The notes beneath the pieces were generated by a model. The model saw only the letters and a list, made by a program, of their open reading frames with translations, had not been told where the DNA came from and ran no database searches. A program made the translations under genes and the position numbers. 19,021 nucleotides of DNA from Bacteroidales bacterium UBA3754 (GTDB taxonomy: Bacteria > Bacteroidota > Bacteroidia > Bacteroidales > UBA1715), in NCBI GenBank assembly GCA_002371705.1, contig DFGI01000077.1, positions 1-19,021 on the forward strand, written 5' to 3'. Below are positions 1-7,625 of the stretch, in pieces (position 1 is the first letter of the stretch; each line of letters begins with the position of its first letter).

Positions 1-22
1 CCAGGATCAAACTCTTCGTTGT
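1..22 (-). rRNA. 16S ribosomal RNA, 5' end only (partial)
   Basis: On the minus strand the first bases read GAAGAGTTTGATCCTGG, the universally conserved start of bacterial 16S rRNA (the 27F primer region). The gene reads leftwards out of the window, so only its first ~22 bases are present. The exact mature 5' end is placed by alignment to E. coli numbering (the G of GAAGAG is base 6) and could be off by a few bases. A promoter-like site and leader lie just upstream, which suggests this is the head of an rRNA operon. Confidence 0.93.
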
Positions 23-94
23 TGTTATTCCTTTAATTTAATCTCTTTGTTCGCAGATTAATAGCTCAAAATAAAACTCTACCCTAAATTCATA

Positions 95-113
95 CTTACT
101 AAAATTTAGTAAG
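95..113. other. Perfect palindrome in the rRNA leader
   Basis: CTTACTAAA and TTTAGTAAG are 9-bp perfect inverted arms around one central base. The site lies in the predicted leader of the 16S transcript, between its promoter and the mature 5' end. It could form a hairpin in the precursor RNA and serve in processing or antitermination, but that role is inferred. An 8-bp direct repeat, TGTACTCT at 134-141 and 144-151, lies just upstream in the same leader. Confidence 0.6.
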
Positions 114-203
114 GTGCTTTCCCATTTTGTCAATGTACTCTTTTGTACTCTCCCGTCTGACTCACGTTCCCGCTTGGGGTGACGTTCTTGTCTTTCGGGG
201 TTG

Positions 204-236
204 CAAATGTGAAACTATTTTTTAATTCCACAAAAT
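204..236 (-). promoter_or_regulatory. Probable rRNA operon promoter, Bacteroidetes type
   Basis: On the minus strand TTTG (231-234) is followed after exactly 19 bases by CACATTTG (204-211). This fits the Bacteroidetes primary sigma consensus TTTG-N19-TAnnTTTG with one mismatch. The region upstream is a run of A/T-rich sequence, as expected for a strong rRNA promoter. Transcription would start near 197 and give a leader of about 175 bases before the 16S 5' end. Confidence 0.6.
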
Positions 237-397
237 ATTTCTTAACTTTTTTTGAATATTTTTTTCTTCGCGTTGATTATCAACAAATTAAAATTCAAAA
301 TTTTCTCGATTTTTCCATCAAAAACTATGGTTTTGACATCCAAACCCATCCAATTTACAGGTCAAAAACGTCAATTTTTTCCTGCAAACCGAAAAAA

Positions 398-838
398 TCA
401 ACACATTGGCAGGTTAAAAATCGTTGCTTGGAACCCTGGTTCCACATCGTTTGAATCCTCCACATTGTCATTTTCGGATTCGCGCTCGCGACGGAATGTA
501 ACCGTGACAGCCTTCATTTTTCCACCCATAGGTGGCGCCATTTTCGACACGTCAACCTGTGCGGTCAGCAATTGGGGGAACTCGTCGAACAGCGCATCGA
601 GGATTCGTTTGCACACGTTTTCGAGCAACGACGAGGTGATTTTCATTTGTTTTTCCACAACCTCGTAGGCAGTCTGATAGTTCAACGCATCTTTAATATT
701 GTCGGTTTCGGCTGGCTGCGACGCATCGTACTCCAACCACAAATTCACCGTGAAACGCCCTCCCACCTTCTTCTCAGCGGCAAAACAGCCGTGATAGGCG
801 TAAAATTCCATATCTTGTAATTCTATCAGACCTGTCAT
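398..838 (-). CDS. folB: Dihydroneopterin aldolase FolB
   Basis: This enzyme converts 7,8-dihydroneopterin to 6-hydroxymethyl-dihydropterin and glycolaldehyde in cytosolic folate synthesis. The 146-residue product has the family hallmarks: FYAYHGC at 12-18, the pterin-binding Glu22 in AAEKKVG, Glu73 in SLLENVC, and the catalytic lysine Lys99 in VSKMAPPMGGKM. The start at 838 was chosen because family homology begins at MTGLIELQDM; an in-frame ATG 13 codons upstream adds unrelated residues. Family members are usually near 120 residues. This one has about 28 extra C-terminal residues, acidic at first (ERESENDNVEDSND), with no recognisable domain. It lies upstream of the rRNA promoter on the same strand and is divergent from glnS. 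Confidence 0.9.
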   Translation of the reverse strand: MTGLIELQDMEFYAYHGCFAAEKKVGGRFTVNLWLEYDASQPAETDNIKDALNYQTAYEVVEKQMKITSSLLENVCKRILDALFDEFPQLLTAQVDVSKMAPPMGGKMKAVTVTFRRERESENDNVEDSNDVEPGFQATIFNLPMC

Positions 839-933
839 ATCATTTTTTTTTGCAAAGAAACAATTTTCCCAAAACAAAATTGCATTTCATACATTAAAAT
901 AAAGAATGAATGTCACCGCTATCAATAAATTTT

Positions 934-941
934 TATTTTTG
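934..941 (+). promoter_or_regulatory. Possible glnS promoter -7 element
   Basis: TATTTTTG matches the Bacteroidetes -7 consensus TAnnTTTG and lies 18 bases before the glnS start, giving a short leader. No convincing TTG is present 19 bases upstream, so the call is tentative. Confidence 0.35.
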
Positions 942-959
942 CACTCACAATATAATATT

Positions 960-2645
960 ATGGTAGAAAATACGGATTCTGTCAGCGAGAAGAAATCGCT
1001 GAACTTTTTGGAGGAAATCATTGAGAATGATTTGGCAAGCGGTAAACACAAGTCTATTTTGACAAGATTCCCGCCCGAGCCAAACGGATATTTGCACATA
1101 GGACACGCAAAATCTATTTGCCTGAATTTTGGCTTAGCAAAAAAATATGGCGGCAAGACAAATTTGCGTTTCGACGACACGAACCCCGTGAAGGAAGACA
1201 CCGAATACGTGGATTCGATTATGGAAGACGTGCGCTGGCTGGGCTTTGACTGGGCAAGCGTGCACTATGCGTCGGACTATTTCGACCAACTGTATGAATG
1301 GGCTGTACAGCTGATTAAACGTGGATTGGCATACGTTGACGACCAATCGTTGGAAGAAATCCGCAAAAACCGTGGTACGGTGCAAACTCCGGGAACTCCA
1401 AGTCCGTGGCGCGACAGAAGCGTTGAGGAAAATCTCGACTTGTTCGAACGTATGAAAAATGGTGAATTTCCCGATGGTTCAAAAGTTCTCCGTGCAAAAA
1501 TCGACATGGCTCATTCGAACATGCAAATGCGCGACCCGATTATGTACCGCATTTTGCACGCGCACCACCACCGCACGGGCAACAAATGGAACATTTATCC
1601 GATGTACGACTTTGCCCACGGCGAAAGCGATTCGATTGAAAATATCACACACTCAATTTGTACGCTGGAATTCGACATTCACCGTCCACTTTACGACTGG
1701 TTCATTCAACAATTGGGAATTTTCCCATCGCACCAGTACGAATTTGCCCGTTTGAACATCAACTACACCGTGATGAGCAAGCGAAAACTGCTTCAATTAG
1801 TAAAGGAAAACTATGTGAGCGGCTGGGACGACCCTCGGATGCCGACAATCTGTGGTTTCCGCCGTCGTGGCTACACGCCTGAATCCATCAGAAACTTCTG
1901 TGAGAAAATCGGCGTGGCAAAACGCGACAACGTGATTGACTACTCAGTGTTGGAATTCTGTCTGCGCGAGCATCTCAACAAAGTAGCACCACGTATGATG
2001 GCTGTTTTACACCCATTAAAAGTGGTAATTACCAACTATCCTGAAGGACAAACAGAAATGTTGACGGCAATCAACAACCCTGAAGACGAGAATGCCGGCA
2101 CACGCGAAATTCCATTCTGCCGCGAGTTGTACATTGAACAAGACGACTTTATGGAAAACCCGCCAAAGAAATATTTCCGTCTTGCGCCGGGACAAGAAGT
2201 TCGTCTGCGTTACGCATATTTTATTACCTGTCAGGAAGTTATAAAAGACGCTAACGGAAACATCACCGAAATCCGCTGTACCTACGACCCTGCTTCACGT
2301 GGCGGTAATTCGCCCGACGGCCGCAAGGTAAAAGGTACGATTCATTGGGTATCGGCAAATCATGCCGTTGATGCCGAAGTTCGTCTGTTCGACCGATTGT
2401 TTGCCGTGGAAGCTCCCGAAGAATGCGAAGAAGGCAAGACATTCCTCGACAATTTGAATCCAAACTCCTTGCAAGTGCTTCAAAATTGCAAAATGGAGCC
2501 AGCGTTGGCTAACGTAAAAGTTTTGGACAAGATGCAGTTCGAACGTGTAGGCTACTTCTGCGTTGACAAAGACTCCACGCCAGAACATTTGGTATTCAAC
2601 CGTGCATGTACGTTGAAAGATAGTTGGGCAAAGATTAACGGATAG
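960..2645 (+). CDS. glnS: Glutaminyl-tRNA synthetase
   Basis: This cytosolic class I aminoacyl-tRNA synthetase charges tRNA-Gln with glutamine. The 561-residue product has the ATP-binding HIGH motif at 46-49 (PPEPNGYLHIGHAKS), and the KMSKS-equivalent is VMSKR at 271-275. FDDTNPVKED and the Rossmann catalytic core lie between them. A C-terminal anticodon-binding beta-barrel region follows, ending in FNRACTLKDSWAKI. Length is close to the E. coli enzyme (about 554). The start at 960 (MVENTDSV) is preferred because a -7-like element sits between it and the ATG at 906, which would add 18 non-homologous residues. It ends in TAG nine bases before a repeat tract. Having GlnRS, the organism need not make Gln-tRNA by the amidotransferase route. 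Confidence 0.96.
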   Translation: MVENTDSVSEKKSLNFLEEIIENDLASGKHKSILTRFPPEPNGYLHIGHAKSICLNFGLAKKYGGKTNLRFDDTNPVKEDTEYVDSIMEDVRWLGFDWASVHYASDYFDQLYEWAVQLIKRGLAYVDDQSLEEIRKNRGTVQTPGTPSPWRDRSVEENLDLFERMKNGEFPDGSKVLRAKIDMAHSNMQMRDPIMYRILHAHHHRTGNKWNIYPMYDFAHGESDSIENITHSICTLEFDIHRPLYDWFIQQLGIFPSHQYEFARLNINYTVMSKRKLLQLVKENYVSGWDDPRMPTICGFRRRGYTPESIRNFCEKIGVAKRDNVIDYSVLEFCLREHLNKVAPRMMAVLHPLKVVITNYPEGQTEMLTAINNPEDENAGTREIPFCRELYIEQDDFMENPPKKYFRLAPGQEVRLRYAYFITCQEVIKDANGNITEIRCTYDPASRGGNSPDGRKVKGTIHWVSANHAVDAEVRLFDRLFAVEAPEECEEGKTFLDNLNPNSLQVLQNCKMEPALANVKVLDKMQFERVGYFCVDKDSTPEHLVFNRACTLKDSWAKING

Positions 2646-2653
2646 ACATTCTT

Positions 2654-2757
2654 TTAATGCACAATGCGGAATGCTCAATGCTCAATTTTAGTTAGGAGTT
2701 AGGATGTAGGAGTTAGGAGTTATTGGTTATGAATTATGAATTGTACATTATGAATTG
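2654..2757 (+). repeat. Degenerate AT-rich repeat tract A
   Basis: The tract begins TAATGCACAATGC just after the glnS stop. It continues through AATGCTCAATGCTCAATTTTAG, then TTAGGAG-type units, then units like TTATGAATTATGAATTG. The order of modules matches tract E read on its minus strand. The last three codons and stop of the convergent ORF6N gene lie within it. No transposase or coding content is present. Confidence 0.7.
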
Positions 2758-3302
2758 ACCTTCACACTTAATTCTGTCATGGAGTCGGTTAAAGCATCTA
2801 ACTGAGCTTGCATCAGTTCGTTGCAATCGTTCTGGTCATGAAGAATTTCTTCTATGTATGCTTTTTGATTTTGCAGCTCCAAACGGAGATTTTCTATTTG
2901 TAACGTATTTTCCGACAAGTTTACGATTCGTTCGCGCATTTCCACGAATGCTCGCATAATGTTGATATTCACCTGAATGGCAATTGGAGAACGAAGCACA
3001 CTACTCAACATTGCCACACCTAACTCTATGAACGCATACGGCATATATTTGATGTTTTCTCCTTGTTTTATGTTCAAGGTCGCAATTTGCGACCTTGAAC
3101 ATTCCTCTTTTGTTAATTGAAACATAAAATCTTCTGGGAAACGCTCTTTATTTCTACGTACTTGTTCATTGATACGTTTCGTTTCAACACCATAAAGGAC
3201 AGCCAAATCCTTGTCTATCATCACATTCTTTCCTCGGACATTGTATATTCTTGTCCGAATTGTTGCCAAATCAGCAACGGTTGGTAATTGCTCGTTTTTC
3301 AT
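2748..3302 (-). CDS. ORF6N-domain protein
   Basis: The 184-residue product has an N-terminal ORF6N domain (about residues 5-120). Family landmarks are MIDKDLAVLYGVETKRINEQ, RFPEDFMFQLTKEE, YMPYAFIELGVAMLSSVLRS and AIQVNINIMRAF. A predicted coiled coil (about 125-180, ENLRLELQNQKAYIEEIL) ends the protein. The domain is known from phage antirepressor-like and bacterial accessory proteins and is thought to bind DNA; its exact role is unknown. The start at 3302 (MKNEQLP) is chosen because a promoter-like site lies just upstream and an earlier ATG at 3368 lies in a repeat tract. The coding sequence contains a 33-bp near-perfect palindrome at residues ~67-78, and the last codons fall in a repeat tract. 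It has no operon partner. Confidence 0.85.
   Translation of the reverse strand: MKNEQLPTVADLATIRTRIYNVRGKNVMIDKDLAVLYGVETKRINEQVRRNKERFPEDFMFQLTKEECSRSQIATLNIKQGENIKYMPYAFIELGVAMLSSVLRSPIAIQVNINIMRAFVEMRERIVNLSENTLQIENLRLELQNQKAYIEEILHDQNDCNELMQAQLDALTDSMTELSVKVNS
3070..3102. repeat. 33-bp palindrome inside the ORF6N gene
   Basis: Two 16-base arms (3070-3085 and 3087-3102) are exact reverse complements around a single central base. The arm includes GTTCAAGGTCGCAA. The site is in frame within the ORF6N coding region and encodes residues in the stretch CSRSQIATLN. It could form a cruciform or mRNA hairpin, or be a dyad bound by a protein; none of these is shown. Confidence 0.9.
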
Positions 3303-3322
3303 TTTGATACATTTGTGTGTTG

Positions 3323-3352
3323 TAAAATTACGATTTTTCAAATAATGTACAA
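3323..3352 (-). promoter_or_regulatory. Probable promoter of the ORF6N gene
   Basis: On the minus strand TTG (3350-3352) is followed after 19 bases by TAATTTTA (3323-3330), one mismatch from the Bacteroidetes consensus TAnnTTTG. A transcript would start near 3316, about 14 bases before the chosen ATG. This supports the start at 3302. Confidence 0.45.
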
Positions 3353-3356
3353 GCAA

Positions 3357-3410
3357 TGCGTAATTCACAATTATGAATTATGGGTTATGAGTTATAAATT
3401 GTGAATTATT
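3357..3410. repeat. Degenerate AT-rich repeat tract B
   Basis: Imperfect tandem units such as TAATTCACAATTATGAATTA, GGGTTATGAGTTATAAATTG and TGAATTATT fill this gap upstream of the ORF6N promoter. They share wording with tracts A, C and E. No gene lies in the tract. Confidence 0.65.
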
Positions 3411-3414
3411 TTCG

Positions 3415-3474
3415 GGCGCTAATCCTACGGTGATGCCGCAGGGAATTTCTGTCTGAACCCTTCGGGCTCTTTGT
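3415..3474 (-). other. Structured intergenic element
   Basis: On the minus strand CCTGCGG and CCGTAGG can form a 7-bp stem around CATCA, with a G-U pair that would be an A-C mismatch on the plus strand. A short second stem, AGCCC-GAA-GGGTT, lies beside it. RNA from the minus strand therefore folds better. This may be a further dispersed palindromic repeat or part of the transcript running past the large gene; its function is unknown. Confidence 0.3.
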
Positions 3475-3509
3475 CTTGTTGTTTTTTTATTTACACCATT
3501 ACCGCACAC

Positions 3510-3540
3510 AAAAAAGGAGCGGAATTACTCCCGCTCCTTT
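3510..3540 (-). terminator. Intrinsic terminator of the large surface-protein gene
   Basis: AAAGGAGCGG (3513-3522) and CCGCTCCTTT (3531-3540) form a perfect 10-bp stem with an 8-base loop. On the minus strand it is followed by a run of six T. It sits 23 bases beyond the stop codon of the large minus-strand gene. Confidence 0.85.
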
Positions 3541-3563
3541 GAAAAATCAATTTACTTTATATT

Positions 3564-6500
3564 CTATTCTACATCACGCACAAGACGGACAGATCTCCCA
3601 GTGTTGCGATCTCCGGAATTCGTTTTCACTTCGTTTCTGCCGAGAAACAGATAGTTCGCGCCGATGTCGAAGCGAGCCGAACTCGACCAATAGTGGCCGG
3701 CGGCATCAACGTAGCCCACACCCGTCCCATTGAAACGGTAGCCCGCAGCAGGAAGAAATACGGCACCGTTTGCTTCCATCTTCGTCCAATCTTCAGCAGA
3801 ATATGTATTCTGTGCATAATCACCACTTGCTCCACTTGTGAATGTTATGCCTGCTGGCAAAGTCCACTCGTCGGGAAGCAATACCAATCCTTCATATCCG
3901 TACACCTTAGCAACACCATTCTTGCTTGCAGCATCGGTTCTGGTATTGATTAGATATGCCCATTCATCATTTGTGAGTGTACGCCATTGTCCCGCTTGGT
4001 TGCCGCCGTTGGAGATGGCGTTGTTCACACCCCAATCGTAGTTCGTGCCGGCAATGTCGTTTGTGCCGTCGCCGTAATAGTTGTTGGATGTGATGGTTGT
4101 ATATGGCCTTTTGCCGTTGTAGCCGCTCGTTCCCCAGCCGAACAGGTCAATCCAGCCTTCGTATGATCCTGAAATATTAGAATTATTATCACCGATTCTG
4201 TTATACTGGTGCTCTGCAAAACTCCACGTGTTTGTGCTGGCTTGGTATCGCAGATTTCCTTGAGAGAAAAATACTTGTTTATTTGCAGCAACTGAGAAAA
4301 CAGAACCTATCGCACCTATAGGCGGAGTTTTTACATATTTGTAGTTACTATAAGATATTCCAAAAGAATTTACTGCATACGCACGTATATAATATGTTGT
4401 ATTTCTGGAAAGATCTGTTATTGTTGTTTCAAAATCATCACCTGTTACAACTATTTTAGAATCGTCAATAGTTGGTATTCCTGTTGTTGAATAGCAGAAT
4501 CCTTTTTCAGTTATTTCCAAACCACCGTTTGAACTGATAGCAGACGAAACCTTGAGCGAGGTTCCTATATTTTCAGAATATGTAACATCTGCAACCTTAG
4601 CATGTGCCAACGTATGGACAGAAATCTGTTCGCTGTATGCAGTTCCTACTGAGTTGGTAGCGTAAGCACGTACATAATAAGTCGTGCCGTTTGCAAGTTC
4701 ATCAATTGTAGTTTCAAACTCGTTGCCGTCAACTACTTTTTTAGAACTTTCTACCGTAGGAATTTCGGTTGTCGAGTAACAGAATCCTTTTTCGGTTACT
4801 TCCGCTCCGCCGTTATCGGTAATTTCCGATGCAACTTTGAATGAAACACCTGTGATTTCGGAACTTGTTACATCGGCAACAGTTGCAAGAACTGCCGTGG
4901 TTGTAACCGTTATCTGGTCGCTGTATGCCGTTCCTGCGGAGTTCGTGGCGTATGCACGCACGTAATAGGTCGTAACTGGCGAAAGACCTGTCACTTCGGC
5001 AATAAAGTTGTCGCCTTCGCTCCATGTGCCTGAAACAGAGGAATTTTCCAATGTTGGATTTTCGCTCGTTGAGTAGCAGAATCCCTTTTCTGTTATGTCA
5101 GCACCGCCAAAGTCCGCAACATTCGCATTCGCCTTGAACGAAGTGCCTGCAACCTCTGTTGCCGCAAGTCCTTCAACTGTAGGCGGAAGTGCCAACGTAG
5201 TCACAGTATATGTGAGGCCGTATGTCGTACCCTTTGAATTTGTCGCAAAAGGACGAACGTAGTAGGTTTTCCCTGGAACCAAACCAGTTATTGTTGCTTC
5301 AAAATCTTTGCCTGCCACGTCAACGGTAACTTTGTCATCCGAGGTGGTAGGATATTCTGTAGTGCTTGAATAGCAGAATCCCCACTGGGTAATCTGTGCT
5401 TCGTAGGACACGGACGCATGCACATTAAACGATTCCGCCGTAACATCGCTATAGCCACCCACGTAAAAACGAGGAGCCATAAGCGTAGTGGTGAGAATAT
5501 ATGGCTCGCTGTAGCTGGTGCCAGTGGTGCTGGTTGCGTAAGCACGGACATAGTAAGTGTCGCCCGAAGCAAACCCATACCAACCGCCGGTATAATTTTC
5601 GTCAACAGCCGTACCCGTAGCAACGTATTTCTTTTCATTGTCGGTCACAGTCGGGTTCGGTGTTCTTGAGCAAACAAAGCCACGTTCGATTATATCGCCA
5701 AAACCAGCTGAAGTAATCTTTGCAACAAAAACTGCCTCCATGTCTTCCATACTAGAAAGCGTAGGTTTTGCAAGTTTCGGATTCTTCGAAGCATCAACCC
5801 AGTCGCTCAAAGCGGCAAAACGTTCGTTCATTTCAGCCAACAAGGCATCAACTTCGGCTTTCGAGTAGTAGCCGTCCAAATTTGTAGTGCCAATTTGGCT
5901 TTTCAACACGTATGCGTCGAGCGTGTCGTTCAATTTTGCTGTAGTAGGATAAACAGAAAGCGTATCCTTCATTTTTGCAGTAGTTGCGTAGCCAGTCAAA
6001 TCAGTCGCAGGGACATCGCTCAATGTGATATAGTTTGCATCGTTGGCAAGGTCGCTCACTTTAGTTGGAACGGTTGGAATCTGTATAGCCGCAACCTGCT
6101 CGTTCACATACGTTTCGCTTGCCAAACCTTCCACGCTTGGAATGTTCAACGCGTTCAACTCTTCTTTTGTCGCATAGGCACTCAAATCTTGTGCGGCAGG
6201 AATTTTGCCTTCCAATTCCGCAAGGGCAGCATTCACATCGGATGATTTCGCATACACGCTCAAATCAACCGCGTCGGCTTGCCCGCCCGAAAGAACGTAG
6301 GTTTCAAATTCATCCTTTGTTACATACGTTGCCGAAACGTCGGCTGATTTTGCGTAGTCCGTTAAATCAGTGGCAGGCACATCGCTCAACGTGATGTAGT
6401 TCGCGTCGTTGTCAAGGTCGCTCACTTTGGTTGGAACCGACGGAATTTCAATAGCCGCAACTTGCTCATTTACATAGGCTTCGCTTGCCAAACCTTCCAC

Positions 6501-7469
6501 GCTTGGAATGTTCAACGCGCTGAGTTCTTCTTTTGTTGCATAGCCCGTCAAATCTTGTGCAGGAACATCGCTCAACGTGATGTAGTTTGCATCGTTTTCA
6601 AGGTCGCTCACTTTGGTTGGGACGGTTTCAGATTTTGCATAAACCGACAACGTGTCATTTAATTTTGCTGTAGTCGCAAAGCCACTCAAATCCTGTTCGG
6701 CGGGGATTTTCCCTTCCAGTTCGGCAAGAGCCGCATTCACGTCGGATGATTTCGCATACACGCTCAAATCAACCGCGTCGGCTTGTCCGCCAGAAAGCAC
6801 ATAGTTTTCAAATTCCTCTTTTGTGACATAATTTCCCGAAACCTCGGTTGATTTTGCGTACACGTTCAAGGTGTCGTTCATTTTTGCCGTTGTTGCAAAA
6901 CCGTCCAAGTCCGATTTCTTTGCATAGTCGCTCAGGTCAACCTCAGTTGGAAGTTCGTCCTTTTTAGCGTAGGTCTGTTCCACGTCGGCGGTCTTGGCGT
7001 AATCCTCAAGAGTTGCGGGCATTTCCGCCTTTTTCACGTAGGTGTTGTCAACATCGGCTGACTTTGCGTAGTCGTTCAACTCCTCAGTTTTCACATAACC
7101 GTCGAGGTTCGCGCCTTCGGGGATGTCCGATTTCTTAGCATAATCCGTCAAATCGGGAATGTTGCCTGCCTTTTCTGCAAACTTCGCATAAGGAACCGTA
7201 AGCATTGGCGTTACGCCTGTAACGGTTTTGCCATTGATTTCGGCAACAGTCTTCACGAAATACGGACCCGCGCTCCAGTCAATCTGCGAGAACGCCGTTT
7301 CGGAGATTTGCTCTCCGTTTCCCAACTCCAACGAAACCAAACCGTTGGCATTGGTGGCCGCGTCGTGTTTTTCGGCATACACCACGTCGCCCTCGTCGGA
7401 GCCACGCAATATGCTCAGTTCAATACTTACAGGCTTCGAAACCACCAGGGCATTGTCGCCGTCGCGCAC
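3564..7469 (-). CDS. Large secreted stalk / Ig-like repeat / lectin-like protein (intact part of an amber-interrupted gene)
   Basis: Counting from the original ATG at 7559, the gene has 1331 codons with an amber at codon 28; an uninterrupted frame resumes and opens at a GTG (7469). Residues ~25-130 are the N-terminal domain common in Bacteroidetes surface proteins (SIELSILRG, GPYFVKTVAE, LTVPYAKFAEKA). Residues ~130-590 are tail-fibre-like repeats such as DLSDYAKKSDLDGFATTAKM. Five ~95-residue Ig/FN3-like repeats follow (~594-1080), each with EKGFCYST and TTYYVRAYATNS. A C-terminal domain of ~250 residues (FFSQGNLRY, WIDLFGWGTSGYNGKRP, WRTLTNDEWAYL, YWSSSARF, SVRLVRD) resembles FISUMP/DUF1566-like, C-type-lectin-like domains. 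The layout suggests a cell-surface stalk with a ligand-binding tip. Started at GTG it lacks a signal peptide and would not be exported. It lies downstream of the small T9SS protein on the same strand. Confidence 0.8.
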   Translation of the reverse strand: MRDGDNALVVSKPVSIELSILRGSDEGDVVYAEKHDAATNANGLVSLELGNGEQISETAFSQIDWSAGPYFVKTVAEINGKTVTGVTPMLTVPYAKFAEKAGNIPDLTDYAKKSDIPEGANLDGYVKTEELNDYAKSADVDNTYVKKAEMPATLEDYAKTADVEQTYAKKDELPTEVDLSDYAKKSDLDGFATTAKMNDTLNVYAKSTEVSGNYVTKEEFENYVLSGGQADAVDLSVYAKSSDVNAALAELEGKIPAEQDLSGFATTAKLNDTLSVYAKSETVPTKVSDLENDANYITLSDVPAQDLTGYATKEELSALNIPSVEGLASEAYVNEQVAAIEIPSVPTKVSDLDNDANYITLSDVPATDLTDYAKSADVSATYVTKDEFETYVLSGGQADAVDLSVYAKSSDVNAALAELEGKIPAAQDLSAYATKEELNALNIPSVEGLASETYVNEQVAAIQIPTVPTKVSDLANDANYITLSDVPATDLTGYATTAKMKDTLSVYPTTAKLNDTLDAYVLKSQIGTTNLDGYYSKAEVDALLAEMNERFAALSDWVDASKNPKLAKPTLSSMEDMEAVFVAKITSAGFGDIIERGFVCSRTPNPTVTDNEKKYVATGTAVDENYTGGWYGFASGDTYYVRAYATSTTGTSYSEPYILTTTLMAPRFYVGGYSDVTAESFNVHASVSYEAQITQWGFCYSSTTEYPTTSDDKVTVDVAGKDFEATITGLVPGKTYYVRPFATNSKGTTYGLTYTVTTLALPPTVEGLAATEVAGTSFKANANVADFGGADITEKGFCYSTSENPTLENSSVSGTWSEGDNFIAEVTGLSPVTTYYVRAYATNSAGTAYSDQITVTTTAVLATVADVTSSEITGVSFKVASEITDNGGAEVTEKGFCYSTTEIPTVESSKKVVDGNEFETTIDELANGTTYYVRAYATNSVGTAYSEQISVHTLAHAKVADVTYSENIGTSLKVSSAISSNGGLEITEKGFCYSTTGIPTIDDSKIVVTGDDFETTITDLSRNTTYYIRAYAVNSFGISYSNYKYVKTPPIGAIGSVFSVAANKQVFFSQGNLRYQASTNTWSFAEHQYNRIGDNNSNISGSYEGWIDLFGWGTSGYNGKRPYTTITSNNYYGDGTNDIAGTNYDWGVNNAISNGGNQAGQWRTLTNDEWAYLINTRTDAASKNGVAKVYGYEGLVLLPDEWTLPAGITFTSGASGDYAQNTYSAEDWTKMEANGAVFLPAAGYRFNGTGVGYVDAAGHYWSSSARFDIGANYLFLGRNEVKTNSGDRNTGRSVRLVRDVE

Positions 7470-7475
7470 AACCGC

Positions 7476-7559
7476 CTAGTAACTCATCGTCTGTGGAATT
7501 TGTGCGAACGACAGCATTGCAGCCATCAGAATCGCAAGAAATGTAATGAATTTTTTCAT
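7476..7559 (-). pseudogene. Signal-peptide segment cut off from the large gene by an in-frame amber codon
   Basis: ATG at 7557-7559 opens MKKFITFLAILMAAMLSFAQ, a typical Sec signal peptide with cleavage after SFA. It continues IPQTMSY and then meets TAG at 7476-7478. The next codons in the same frame read AVVRDGDNALV. Homologous proteins have a conserved YQAVxRD motif here, so TAG stands where CAG (Gln) is expected: a single C-to-T change. The rest of the frame is intact for 1303 codons. This may be a recent nonsense mutation, a sequencing or assembly error, or a readthrough site. Confidence 0.85.
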
Positions 7560-7625
7560 CGTTGTTTTTATTTAATTAATGTGACACTTGTTTATTCTAT
7601 TCATTGTAAGGACACATCCCCACAT

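Noticed and set aside
906..959. Upstream start for glnS
   Set aside because: A -7-like promoter element lies inside this segment and the added residues have no family match.
7476..7478. TAG read as glutamine genome-wide (alternative code)
   Set aside because: TAG is the normal stop of glnS, ispD, ribE and the large gene itself, at the positions expected from their families, so a general recoding is not supported.
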